This document shows, in pieces, positions 53,541 to 64,000 of a stretch of 64,000 nt of DNA. Numbering within the stretch: the first letter of the stretch is position 1; every line of letters begins with the position of its first letter. Both the position numbers and the translations under genes were made by a program. The notes below the pieces were generated by a model. That model ran no database searches. It saw nothing but the letters and a program-made list of their open reading frames with translations, and had not been told where the DNA came from. Source of the DNA: Epiperipatus broadwayi (taxonomy: Eukaryota; Onychophora; Udeonychophora; Euonychophora; Peripatidae); assembly GCA_028023455.1 (NCBI GenBank), contig JAQFVV010006216.1, forward strand, positions 501,001 through 565,000, written 5' to 3'.

Positions 53541-54040
53541 TTGCTTGATCATTCACCCCACATGTGGTATACTCCATTGCATGCTCTCAGGCCAGATGCC
53601 ACATTATATATTATGGTGAAACTAAAGCTACAATCAACACTAGACTTGCTTAACACATGTGAACTCACAACAGAGCTCAGAAGAACAATGCATCCTCTGT
53701 ATTTTTGGAGCATGCCAAGCAATCTGGACACAACTTTACACCTGCCAATCCCACAATATTATGCTCAGAATCAAATGATCATAAAAGAAAAATAAAAGAA
53801 GCATTCTACATTAATAGAAACATCCATGCAAAAATAGAAAAGATACTTGCTTTGAGATCTTGAAGAAATAGGCTAACCCTGGCTTATTTAAATATCTTTC
53901 CATATACTTTATTATACATTTATTATGATGGCTATGATTGTGAGGCATGGATCCTCAAAAACATTAAGCCTATCAATATTAATATTTAATTTATATCTTC
54001 TCCACTAAAACTTACTTATAAATAATACTTGTGTTTGTAA
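53541..54040 (+). pseudogene. PLE GIY-YIG fragment, right member of a head-to-head pair
   Basis: In the frame starting at 53600 the plus strand reads HIIYYGETKATINTRLA, a stop, then HM, a stop, and NNASSVFLEHAKQSGHNFTP with ANPTILCSESNDHKRKIKEA following. IIYYGET is the YIG strand, Arg in NTRLA is the conserved Arg and Glu in SES is the metal-binding Glu. Two internal stops disable it. It overlaps in sequence with the left member from SSVFLEH to the 3' flank, which shows that both came from the same PLE end. Confidence 0.85.
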
Positions 54041-54914
54041 CATAGTTTTGCCTTTTTATATAAAGATATGTATAATTATCATCATCCTATTAGCATGAGA
54101 TGTGCAGTGTGCTATGGTGAATCTTATGCTAAGAAGTCAACAAAAATAGCTTAGCATACATATTTATATTAAAAATGAAAAATTGAGTTGCAAACACAAA
54201 TATAGCTTTGTTGAACATGAGATGGCTGTGGGACCTGTCTTTTCTCCATCTGATGTTAAAACTGTGTGCACAGAGAGAATGATAAAAAAAGAAAATTTAA
54301 AGAGGTGTGGGCAATTGCAAGGAACCCAAAAACAATAGAAAAGATTCTTGGATCTCACTAGCAAAGAAATTGAAAATAGAATTTGCATATGGGGACAAAT
54401 TTACATAATATATTTGTATTCTTAACTGTGAAGTTTTATTCTGTTTTATGATTCTGGTGATAATCCACCAAAATTTAGCTTAGTGCTATTGAATATAAAT
54501 ATTGGTTTTTATACATGCTCATATTAACTTGCATATCTCAAGTGTTTGAGTATTAATTAATATCTTGTAATAGTATATAGTATAAAGGTAATTACAGGAT
54601 ATAAGAAATCATCATCATCCCCATTTAACATAAATAATCAAAACAGATATTATAAAGAAATAAAGAAAATGAGCATGTATAAAAGTAATGAGAGCATGAC
54701 TATCAAGATGGAACAAAACTATAAGTAATTATGACAATAATTATAAGTTACAAGCTGCATCGCCATCAGTGCTCTGGCCATTGAGTACCATGAGTGTACA
54801 GGTTAACTATAACCTCAGTTTTTTTTAAAGTAAAAATGTAATGAGTAGACTTTAAAGGTGATAATTTTGTTCCATCCGAAAATTTAACTAGATGTCCACT
54901 CACAAACATTATGC

Positions 54915-54918
<4 letters not shown>
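54041..54918. other. unassigned interval
   Basis: No recognisable domain; the small frame at 54164-54388 (minus) is hydrophobic without motif. Confidence 0.5.

Positions 54919-54949
<31 letters not shown>
54919..54949. repeat. (TA)n tract
   Basis: Pure (TA)n, next to the palindrome at 54971. Confidence 0.95.
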
Positions 54950-54952
<3 letters not shown>

Positions 54953-54970
54953 ATATTTGAGCATAAATGT

Positions 54971-55012
54971 ATTGGTTTGTATATATATATATATATATAT
55001 ATACAAACCAAT
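54971..55012. other. 42-bp perfect palindrome centred on (TA)n
   Basis: ATTGGTTTGT-(AT)n-ACAAACCAAT is fully self-complementary, with outer GAGCA...TGCTC also paired after short unpaired segments. It can form a cruciform or a hairpin RNA. Confidence 0.9.
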
Positions 55013-55550
55013 TGTTTTTGCTCAGGCTAATTTGGAAAGCAAGCACCTTAGAGATTGTGATTGCAAACAAGAGAAAATATCAACATATAATATTTGAAAC
55101 CTACACATAAATAAAAGTTTATGCTTAAAATAAAATTTACTCATTTTTTTTATAATTTAAAAAGATATATATTAAGTTAATTTACTTCACCTAAATAAAT
55201 TTGTTTTAAAAAGTTATGTGAAAAAACAAAACTTAATTAATACTAATTAAAATAATCTTGCTCAAATACATTATCTTATTATTTATTAAAATTCGTGGAA
55301 AACTGTTTGCTTTTAAGCATTGTTTCATGTTTTGGAAATGTTTTAAAATATTAAACATATTTTTAGGGATTAAGATAGCATAGTGTTGTCTATCAACATG
55401 CTGTTTATTTAACAACTAATAATAAAATTAATAGCCAATGTAGAGGCTAGTCTTAAAGATAACTCCAATAAAGAAATTTATTAAATGTAGCTAAATATGT
55501 CTGTCATAAAACTTTTACATCTATAAAATTTAAATGGAGGTCATACATCA
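55013..55550. other. unassigned AT-rich interval
   Basis: No feature recognised. Confidence 0.5.
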
Positions 55551-56913
55551 ATGCCGTCAAACATTTCCTCTCAAAAAATGCTGTCATCTGCTTAAAGAGA
55601 GATATAGATAACAAATTCGTCCTCATGGATAAATGTATGTTTCCAATAAAGTGTCACTTCAAATAAACAATCTAAAATTAAATGCAATTTCCACCTACAA
55701 TATAAGTGTAATAAAGATAAATTTGTCAGTAAATTATTATATAAATTTGTAACAATGCCTTCACTGAGAGAGAGAGAGTACTACAAAATACATTCATCTC
55801 CCCATGAATGTTCACCAATTCCAAGGTGTACAAGTTTACCATACCACTCAGACTCAGGCTGGACTTCAGAGGTATTCACTATTTTAATACTGCCAAAATG
55901 ATCAACAAATGGTCATCATTTATCTTCATGCAATCAACTTGACCGTGCATGTAAAATAGTTTCCCTGAATATCACTGAAATACATAGCTTAATTAATAGA
56001 AAACTTTCAATAAACATAATTAGGGCTAGACTCAAAAACCACAATTACTCTTCAACATGGACTGAATTTATTTCTGAGTTTTTTGCCTGGCTGGATAACA
56101 ATATTATAGTTACATTTGATGATCAACATTACCACATGACCAATGGATTACCTGACTCTAACACTCAGTGTCATCCTATTAGGCTTACATCTAAATCACT
56201 ACAAAGATATAATCATTCCAGCACACTTCTAACATACTCCTCACTTCATCTATGTGTGCTTTGTTAATGCTGAATTTCTAGCTAGAATGGAGCTCTCACT
56301 TCACAATATCAAAACATATCTCCAGTTGCCTTGGGATTATGCCTACACATTTGAATGGGAAGACTTACTTCAAAGTCTGAAGTACTTGGACATTCTTCTA
56401 CAAAGACACACATATCATCTACAATATGAGTGTATAACAAGTCTCTTGATGTTTCTGACTTCACACACTCTACATCAACTTCTTCTCATTCTCATAAATT
56501 CATCAGTCTATCCTCCTTTTTTATATTGCAATAACCTATTATGCAACTCATCTTGCAAACCCAATTTATATTGAAGGCTTAAGCTCCACTAAATTTAAAT
56601 ATAACCACTTAATAAGACAAGTCTAACAATTCTATCACAAACTAAATGCATGCCCTCCCAATGATGATAGGTGTTGTTTCTTCCTGCCATACATTCCCAC
56701 ATTAACAAACATGTATAATAAAATCATGTCCCCAACATTTCAGCTAAGTTTCAAATTCCTTCTCAACGAAGACACTAATTAATAATTCCAAGAATAGACT
56801 CAAAAATGAACTGACACCGAACTGTGTTTATTGGATTAAATGATCTCAAACTGGATACAAAGCAATGTACACTGGAGAATCTTGAGTACCTCTATCCCTT
56901 TACATTTTGCAAT
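55551..56913 (+). pseudogene. Penelope-like element, decayed RT and start of endonuclease
   Basis: Plus strand, many stops. In order: FLSKNAVICLKRDIDNKFVL (N-terminal region), IPRVYKFTIPLRLRLDF-type segment near 55820-55860, FDDQHYHMTNGLPDS at about 56117-56160 (region before motif B), ARMELSLHNIKTYLQ, YTFEWEDLLQSLKYLDILLQ and RHTYHLQYECI at 56281-56440 (the FTxExE...FLDxLxxR segment after motif C), CFFLPYIPTLTNMYNKI at about 56680-56730, and NCVYWIK-stop-SQTGYKAMYTGES at 56820-56887 (degraded GIY-YIG). The catalytic YVDD is not readable; FIYVCFVNAEF stands near its place. The endonuclease is cut at 56913 by RTE copy D, and CATTTTGCAAT is duplicated on both sides. Confidence 0.75.
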
Positions 56914-57213
56914 CATCATCATCAATATCATCAACCATTATCAATCCACTGCAGGATAAAGGTCTCTCCAAGTTCAATCAATCTTATCTGATCTTTGACA
57001 TCTGTTCTCCATATCACCCCTGCACACTTTCTTATTTCATTCATCCATCTCACATGTTGTCTTTTTCAGGGTCTCCTACAATCTCTTGGAATCCAGTTTA
57101 AGATTTTAACTGTCCATTTATTATCATCTCTTCTAAAAATATGCCCAGCCCAACTAAACTTCAGTCTTTTAAATTTTTTCAATGAGGTCAGTAACACCCA
57201 TTTGTTCTCTTAC

Positions 57214-58405
57214 CTATATATTGTGTTTTTCATCTCTTATAGTAACTCCCAACATGCATCTCTCCAAATTTCTTTGAGAGATCAGAAGTCTTTGTATTGC
57301 TCTTTTATTAAGGGTCCAAGTTTCAGACCCATAAGTAAGAACTGATAAAACACATTTATTAAAAACATTCCTTTTCAAACACATAGGCTTATTTCTTTTT
57401 AGGGTCAAGTTATTTCTACCAAAAGCACACCAACCAACTTTAATTCCATGAATAATTTCATCCATTATGTTTTCATCTGTATTAATAATCTGACCAAGAT
57501 ATTTGTAATTGTTAACTTCCTCTAACTCATCACAATCAATCTTTATTTTTATATTTTGAGACAATCCATTAAACATTACTTTAGTCTGTTTAATGTTTAT
57601 CTTTAGTCCTAATTTTTTACTTCCATCTGATAACTCTTCCACATTTCCTACAACTCTAAAGCATTATTTGCAAAAACAACTACATCATCTGCAAAATCTA
57701 AATGACTTAAATAATCCCCAATTTACATTCACTCCTTTAGCTTCCCATTTTAATCCACAAAATACTTTTTGCAGCACTGCTGTAAAAGGTTTTGGAGATA
57801 TGGAGTCACCCTGTGTTACATCCTCCTCAATGTAGATTTTCCTTGTATCATTATGTAATCTAATTGTTGCTGTTACATTTTTATAAATATTCTTTAAAAT
57901 ATGACAATATCCTGGATCTATACATTGATGATACAATGCTTTAATCGCTGAAGAAATGTTTATGGAATCAAATGCCTTTTCATTGGCAACTCATATTCAT
58001 TTTCCCTTTCTATAACTTCTTTTAATATCTGGATATGATCTACTGTACTAAAACCACTTTTAAAATCATCTTATTCTCTTGGTTAGTGAGAATCCAATGT
58101 TCTCTGTTGAGGAGTTGTAATTATCTTGATAAAAATTTTGTATAAAACTGATAAAAGGCTGTAAGGTCTGTAATTTCTAATATCTTCTTTATTACCTTTT
58201 TAAATATTAATATTAATACTGTATTCTTCCAATCAACTGGTACATATTTATCATTTAGACATTTATTATATAACCTTGCTAAAAAATATATTTCTTTACC
58301 TGCTTCTTTTAATATATCAATTATAATTCCATTATTACTTGGAGCTATTCCTTTCTTAATAAATTTAATTGCATGTCTCACTACTTGATTTAAAATTCTG
58401 GGCAA
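57214..58405 (-). pseudogene. RTE copy D reverse transcriptase, FADD kept
   Basis: 58405-58121 gives PRILNQVVRHAIKFIKKGIA and WKNTVLILIFKKVIKK; 57936-57685 gives GYCHILKNIYKNVTATIRLH, EEDVTQGDSISPKPFTAV (motif B, RQGD changed to TQGD) and KVFCGLKWEAKGV. An intact LDFADDVVVFANNA follows in another frame at about 57712-57672. 57642-57214 carries the thumb INIKQTKVMFNGL, KYLGQIINTDENIMDEI and the C-terminal GSETWTLNKRAIQRL. Frameshifts near 58120, 57940 and 57680 break it. Catalytic Asp residues are retained, so this is one of the two least damaged active sites of the family here. Confidence 0.85.
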
Positions 58406-59600
58406 TTTGGAAGATATAATAGATATAGGAAGTACTTGTTTTTATTACTATATAATTCTTGATAGAAGTCTTTTATCCATTTCATGATGTCATCTCTCTT
58501 TTTAGTAATAATGCCATCTTTTTTTCTTATTGCAGATATAATGTTCCTACCAATAACAAAATGTTGTTTCACACTCTTAAGACTTTTATTTTTTTCTAAA
58601 GCTTTCCTTGCTAGTTCATAGGTATACTTTCTTATATCATTTTCAACTCTTTTTTTCACCATTTTACAAAATTCAAGATATTCAATCTTTTTTACTGCAT
58701 CTTTTTTGTCTATCTTTATATTCCTTCTTTTCTTCATAAATTCTCTAGTCTCAATAGAAAATCTATTGGTCAATTGCTGCTTTTTTCTACCAACTATCTT
58801 TGTTGCAGTTTTTAAAAGTGCATCAGTTGTTTTAATATTATTTTTTTTTTAAATCTGAATCATGTTCAAAATCTACTAACTCGTGAAACCGATTTGTAAG
58901 TTTTACTATTGAATTCATTAGAATATTTCTGAAGATTAGGAATATCAACTGTAAATAATGTTTTTCTTAATAATTTTTGTCTCTCTAGTTTTGCATTAAC
59001 ATGTATCTAACATCTTACTAATCAATGATTACTTTCTGTGTTAAATTTATTAAAAACATTACAATTGTGAAATATGTATTTTCTGTTAGTCAAAATATAA
59101 TCGAATTCTGCTGTACCTTCATTTGGATGCTTCATGTCCATTTCCTTTTAACATTTTTCTCAAAAAAAAATTTCTGCAATTTCCACAATTCTATGTCCTC
59201 TCTCATTTCTATTACCATAACCAAAATCACCTACAGTACTTTCATCTTTCATTTGTTTACCAATTCTAGCATTAAAGTCTCCCATAACAATTTTTAAATG
59301 TTGTTTACTCTGATCAAAAGCCTTTTATACATCCATATAAAAATCTTCTACTACTTCATCACTATGAGAACTTGTTGGGGTAAAAACCTGAATTATCTGC
59401 ATTTGGTATCTTCTATTAAGTTGTATAATTAATCTTGCCATTCTGTTCGATACACCATCATTCTCCACAATATTATTCTTCCACTTTTTATTCATATTTA
59501 ATCCTACTATAGTTGTACTTTCAATATATGTGACCTCATTGAAAAAATTAAAAGACTGAAATGGAGTTGGTCTGGACATATTGCTAGAAAAGATGATCAC
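58390..59600 (-). pseudogene. RTE copy D endonuclease and linker, interrupted by fragment F
   Basis: 58773-58390 is the linker (REFMKKRRNIKIDKKDAVKK, ISAIRKKDGIITKKRDDI). About 59290-59240 gives IVMGDFNARIGKQM, an intact GDFNAR box; about 59030 the SDH box reads SNH with a stop close by. 59520-59330 gives NKKWKNNIVENDGVSNRMAR, IIQVFTPTSSHSDEVVEDFY (YAPT box with Tyr and Ala changed) before fragment F. The N-terminal part resumes at 59803-59945 (LSEGRLQELDKKLSYIK). Confidence 0.8.
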
Positions 59601-59802
59601 AGATGGACAATTGAAATCTTAAACTGAATTCCAAGAGATTGTAAAAGATTCAGAAAGAGAACACATGTGAGATGGATATATGAAATAAGAAAGTGTTCAG
59701 AGGTGATATGGAGAAGAGAAGCTAAAGATTTGAGAATTTTGATTGAACTTGGAAAGACCTTCATCCTGTAGTTGATTGATAATGGTTGATGATGATGATG
59801 AT
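59531..59802 (+). mobile_element. RTE fragment F (3' end only) nested inside copy D
   Basis: Plus-strand sequence from TGACCTCATTGAAAAAATTA to a (GAT)n tail, equal to the last 270 bases of RTE copies A and D (encoding KIKRLKWSWSGHI, then IPRDCKRF and WREAKDLRILIELGK). It is 5' truncated and opposite in direction to its host. Comparison with copy B shows that a few host bases (about 6) are missing at the junction. Confidence 0.85.
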
Positions 59803-59956
59803 AGCCAAGTGCATGTCCACTTTTTAAATCAATTGACTCTTCATCTTTTTTTCTAACTACACAAAATCTAATAATTTTTCATTTAATATAAGACAGTTTT
59901 TTATCTAATTCTTGCAATCTTCCTTCACTTAAAAGTGATCTGCAGCATTTTGCAAT

Positions 59957-60389
59957 ATGAATACTTATATAAAAGAGCATCTGACAATCCAGAATATGGC
60001 TTCTCTTCTTTGAACACCAGAAAGCAATGAGACATATATTTGAATCTACATCAGCTGCAATAGAGTATATAGAAAGAAACAATCAAAAACATATAATTAG
60101 GCAAACATTGTATATAGCTAAAATAGCAATGCTTAAACCACAAAGAATCATTTTTTCCCTCTCCCAAAATTGGATGTTCTAAACTATACATAAATTTAAA
60201 TACCATCAACTTATGCGAACACAATAAGCCATCAGAAATTCTAAGGCACCATATTTTACTCTGATCAGCTTCTCTATTGCTGCATCCCAGTGAATTTAAC
60301 ATTTCTTAAAAGGTATTCAATGTGTAAATTTGTTGATTTACATATTTCATTGATAAAATAATAAAAGAATCTTTTTGTTGATTGTATAT
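59957..60389. other. sequence beyond the RTE insertion, expected PLE continuation
   Basis: Given the target duplication, this should continue the endonuclease of the interrupted PLE, but only short frames with stops are seen and I recognise no motif. Confidence 0.4.
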
Positions 60390-60672
60390 GTGTTATTGGT
60401 AATGAATGATACTTCTTTGAACTTTCTTTTCCAATCATTGCATTCTGCACATTTTACATTAATATTTTGTCAATTGAAGTTATGGCCAGATTCTATTTCA
60501 TGCATGAGGATTTTTGCATGGTTGTAAATATATTTGTGTCATGCCTGTCTAGTGGTGCTATTCACACATAATTCACCATAATAGACTGCTTTACAAGCAG
60601 GCTCATTTCAGTTAATTCTGTAAGTGATCTGAAGTTGAATTGTATGCTAATAGGGTCACAAGATTGGCACAG
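60390..60672 (-). pseudogene. PLE GIY-YIG fragment, left member of second head-to-head pair
   Basis: Minus strand: ITYRIN-stop-NEPACKAVYYGELC, NSTTRQA-stop-HKYIYNHAKI, EIESGHNFN-stop-QNINVKC, AECNDWKRKFKEVSFIT. These are the GIY strand (TYRIN), YIG strand (VYYGE), conserved Arg and His, the SGHNFN motif, the Glu in AEC and the RKFKE-x-x-FI end. Stops disable it. Confidence 0.75.
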
Positions 60673-60734
60673 CATAAACATATTTACAACTATACAAGAA
60701 AGATCCCAGTGTGAAGTCAGTGATCTTCAAACAT

Positions 60735-60900
60735 AAATAGAATCTGTCGGAAAATTTAATCCACATAATATTAACATAATGTGTCTAACACTCCATGATC
60801 AGAAAAGCCAATTCAAAGAGGCATGGTTCATCACTACTAATACTCGCATGTTAAATAAAAAAGATGCTTGTATCACTTTGTCCAGAAATTGGAATATATA
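60735..60900 (+). pseudogene. PLE endonuclease C-terminal fragment, right member of second pair
   Basis: Plus strand: IESVGKFNPHNINIMC, TLHDQKSQFKEAWFITTNTR, MLNKKDACITLSRNWNI. It aligns with the C-terminal half of the fragment at 60390-60672 (ESGHNFN, RKFKEVSFITNNT, NKKIL), which lies inverted about 60 bases away. The GIY-YIG strands are absent. Confidence 0.7.
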
Positions 60901-61019
60901 ATTCAAAAATTTATATATTAACTGCCTTTTATTAAGTAATTATGTTCTTTTAATAATAGTGTCAGCCACTGAGTTTCAACACTATAAAAATGACTTTCTA
61001 GATTGAAAGCATTGCTCAG

Positions 61020-61690
61020 CTATTTATTATTTAAAAATTAAATAAATTAATCTTTTCTTTGAAAGTTAATGAATGATTATCATAGAATTATATAATAAAA
61101 GAAAATAAAGTAAAAATTGTTATAGAATTAGTTCATCTCAGTTGGTTAATTCAGGATAGAACCTTCTTAAGGTTGATGTTTTTCTTCTTTAATATGTGAG
61201 CTTAACAACTACCTATGATGACTGATTGCTCTCCTGTGGGCAAAAAATGTATAATTCATTTCTGCACCATCTCTGGACTTTTTATAGGGTTTTTTTAAAT
61301 AGTGATAAAACTACACTGTTCAGGTTCCAAAAGGTTCATCTCAATTAACTTAACACATCATTTACATTACTTTTACTATATAGAAATTGCTATTCTATCT
61401 GAACTTGAATCAATACTAAACATTTAACAACTGTTTTCTTAGAAGATAATAATGTTCAAGAAGCAATTTTTATGTTTTGACAATCCAATTCTTAATTTTA
61501 TAAGTTACACAATGCTGGTGGCATTAACTTTGGCTCTCCATGGACATTTTCCTTTATTCTTATTTTCCCTTATATAGCTTTTGACCAAACCTCATAGATT
61601 TCATTTTATTTTTATTTTTTGCTTTTAATATTGTCTTTTATTTTCCACTAATCCTTGTTTCTGTCCTTTTTTCTTTTCAGTAATTACCAT
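61020..61690. other. unassigned interval
   Basis: No recognised frame. From about 61600 the minus strand becomes Lys/Glu/Asn-rich, leading into the tandem repeat. Confidence 0.5.
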
Positions 61691-61888
61691 TTTTCTTTAT
61701 TAATTCTTCTTTTTTTTTACTTAAGTCTTGTAATTGCTTTCAATTCCTTGTTTTTTTGATTAGCTCTTTCAAATTCAAACATTTTCTTTATTATTTTTCT
61801 TTATTAATTCTTCTTTTTTTTACTTAAGTCTTGTAATTGCTTTCAATTCCTTGTTTTTTGATTAGCTCTTTCAAATTCAGACATTTTC
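61691..61888 (-). repeat. tandem duplication, period 104 bp
   Basis: Two copies (from 61695 and 61799) share CTTTATTAATTCTTCT, ACTTAAGTCTTGTAATTGC and TTGATTAGCTCTTTCAAATT, and differ by a T-run length and a single A/G. On the minus strand each reads FERANQKNKELKAITRLK, a helical charged segment, but T-run changes and the 104-bp period (not a multiple of three) put the two copies in different frames. Confidence 0.85.
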
Positions 61889-61889
61889 T

Positions 61890-63919
61890 TTTTTTTTTTT
61901 AAATAAAAAACCGTTATTAACACAATAAATATTTACAATTTATACAAGTAATTAAACAAATGATAAATTTGTTACAGTTTTGTATACCAAACCCCAAAGA
62001 ATTTGATATATTCCACTATTAAGACAAAAAGTCTGCAGGCAATTAACTAGTTATCCTAAACTCAAGGAGATTGACTTGTACCACTGTACTAAAAGGAGAT
62101 TTTAAGACATGCAATTCAAATGAGCAAAGCATGTAACAAAATGATTAATTAGCTCAAGGAATAAACCATGCATAAAAATTAAACCTTTATTCAAGACAAA
62201 TTGTTACACTGGGTGGAAGTGTTTTTGAAAATACTTAACTTTTCACTTCTGCATAAAATTTTTATTTTAACTAAAACTCAATAAATTGTACTTGTATTTC
62301 TTTTTAATTTAATTTTATGAATGAATAATATTCTTAAAAATTCACATAATAATATTCTAAAAAATCACATTTGAACTTTATAAATATTTAAAAACTGATT
62401 TATAAATAAGAAAGTATGTAAATATCACCAATGATTCTTAATGAAAATACTCTTTCAGCAAATGATTGAACTCTTTTATTTTAAGTATTTTTAATGTAAA
62501 CAAACAAAAATAGATGTGTGATAAATCTATCAAAATCTGCTTTAGAGTATCTGATATTTGCTTTAAAATATTTGAAAAAATTCTAACACCATATCACTAT
62601 TATCCTTAAGAGAATCTTTCCTTTGAAGAAAATAGATTAAAAATGATTGATATTTGCTGACTATCCATAAGATATTGATTCAGATTTTTTAATTAAAAAC
62701 TCAATAAAAGCAGTATGGAAGAATTTAAAATATTAAAAATCTTACATTAATATAAGTTGCAATGATGGTAAAACAGAGATCTAAAGCAACATAGCTACTA
62801 CGCTTTTTTTGAGTGAAACACCCAATGATTCTTGATGAATATGATAGTTATATTTAATTTTAATTAAACTGTTTATAGATTTTAACAATATATTTTAAGT
62901 ACAAAATTCATTTCCTACTTTTGGAAAGCTTCTATATTAATTATTTAACTTTCTTCTTTACATTCTTTATTTATACACATATTCTTTTTTATCTGGTCTA
63001 TAGATCTCTATAAAATTAATTGTTTATAATTCTCTTCTAGGCCCATACTCACTATAAAGAAACTAAAGATATATTTTTTATTAATATGCATATTATTTTT
63101 TATATTACCAACAGTTTTACAAATGCTCCCATTTTAGTAGATAGCATACAAAATATTTTTTGTTCTCATTTTAGTGAATAACATATAAAATCACTTTTAT
63201 GCATAAAATATGATTATTACTGTCTCATTTTATTTAAATTTTATAAATCAGTTCAGTATAAAATATCGATCTATAAAATCAATTTCTTTATTAATTTTAC
63301 TTTGTTATATTTTAAAATGATTGGTCTATCCCTTTAAAATTAATTACTTGAAATTGCTTGTAATATACAACAATCCCAGAGCTAGCCTAGTTAAAATTAT
63401 GAGACAATATAATGGAAGTATATTTTCTCATTATTAAAACTTTATCCTGACTAGTTTCATCATCTGATCATTAACAAGTTATAAATTGACCTTTCTGAGA
63501 TGCTTATTTTTTAGCACATCTTGTGGTTAGTATTATTTGATAATCCCCATACACTTTTTATTAAGTATATATATTTTACTGTTATTTCAGTTAGTGATGT
63601 TATTTAGTTATTATTACTAAATCATCACTGAATCACTGTCAATAGCATATACAAGTTTGGAATTACATATCTTCCTAAATAATCTTCAATGCACTAGAAT
63701 TGAAAATCCATGTTAAAATATTCTATATTCTTTTAATTTCACTTGAAGATCAGAAACAAATCAATCAAGTAGGCTATCATTGTGCAGTATGCTTCCTGCT
63801 ACATATATATAGTTCCAATTAAAATAATAATATCAGAGATGCTTGACTGATATACATATACTTTATAAAATCTAATCTAAGGGACTATCCAATGGAAGAG
63901 TAATCATACCTTTATATTT

Positions 63920-63922
<3 letters not shown>
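61890..63922. other. unassigned AT-rich interval
   Basis: No coding frame, RNA gene or element end recognised. Confidence 0.5.

Positions 63923-64000
<78 letters not shown>
63923..64000. repeat. (TA)n tract running out of the window
   Basis: Pure (TA)n to the last base; its true length is unknown. Confidence 0.97.

Larger units (their letters stand above)
56914..59945 (-). mobile_element. RTE-type copy D inserted in the PLE
   Basis: Minus-strand RTE element. Its (GATG)n-like tail lies at 56914-56940, and its 5' end is truncated at CTGCAGATCAC, the place that encodes the TYNCRSLS start in copy B. It is flanked by CATTTTGCAAT at 56903-56913 and 59946-59956, an 11-bp target duplication. It contains fragment F in the opposite direction at 59531-59802. 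Confidence 0.85.

Noticed and set aside
53541-53795. 84-codon frame opening inside the PLE right fragment
   Set aside because: The true reading is another frame (IIYYGETKATINTRLA), so this one is a shadow.
61691-61888. Charged repeat read as a coiled-coil gene on the minus strand
   Set aside because: The 104-bp period is not a multiple of three, so the repeated segment is not in one frame.

Overview
The window is AT-rich (about three quarters A+T by eye) and almost free of intact genes. It looks like repeat-dense nuclear DNA of an invertebrate animal. Grounds: non-LTR retrotransposons with an AP endonuclease followed by a reverse transcriptase (RT), including an RTE-type family ending in (TGA)n/(GAT)n; Penelope-like elements (PLEs) with a GIY-YIG endonuclease; many long (TA)n tracts; and no bacterial-style gene packing. 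I cannot name the species. I found no intact host gene, tRNA, rRNA or CRISPR array.

Layout. 0.2-4.7 kb: two decayed LINEs of different families, both on the minus strand. 5.8-9.0 kb: RTE copy A (+) with its (TGA)n tail, followed by a long (TAA)n tract. 9.5-9.8 kb: a PLE GIY-YIG scrap. 9.8-12.7 kb: unassigned sequence. 13.5-22.3 kb: an 8.8-kb element bounded by two 2.45-kb terminal repeats in inverted orientation. The repeats carry an array of short palindromes, each followed by a 14-mer built on AAATGTAATGGA. The interior holds minus-strand coiled-coil frames and no RT that I can see. 22.4-34.3 kb: mostly unassigned AT-rich DNA with (TA)n tracts, a possible small solo LTR and one short (TA)n-flanked repeat. 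34.4-44.6 kb: an inverted duplication made of RTE pieces B (-) and C (+) plus a non-RTE segment ending in GC-rich 82-bp tandem repeats; a 3.7-kb PLE is inserted in the right arm. 45.8-46.7 kb: a truncated third copy of the 2.45-kb repeat. 46.8-47.4 kb: an apparently perfect 291-bp duplication. 48.1-50.7 kb: a GC-richer patch with strong hairpins and two coding-like scraps. 53.1-54.0 kb: a head-to-head pair of PLE endonuclease ends. 55.6-56.9 kb: a decayed PLE (+) interrupted by RTE copy D (-, to 59.9 kb), which itself contains RTE fragment F (+). 60.4-60.9 kb: a second head-to-head PLE pair. The window ends inside a (TA)n tract.

How it fits together. Nesting gives a relative history. A PLE sits inside an RTE copy (8-bp target duplication GTCAACAT) and an RTE sits inside a PLE (11-bp duplication CATTTTGCAAT), so both families were active over overlapping periods. 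Every RT copy seen here has stops or frameshifts, and several have lost catalytic residues; none looks able to move on its own. The likeliest undescribed item is the 13.5-22.3 kb element with its palindrome-plus-14-mer arrays and a protein of 11- and 15-residue repeats.
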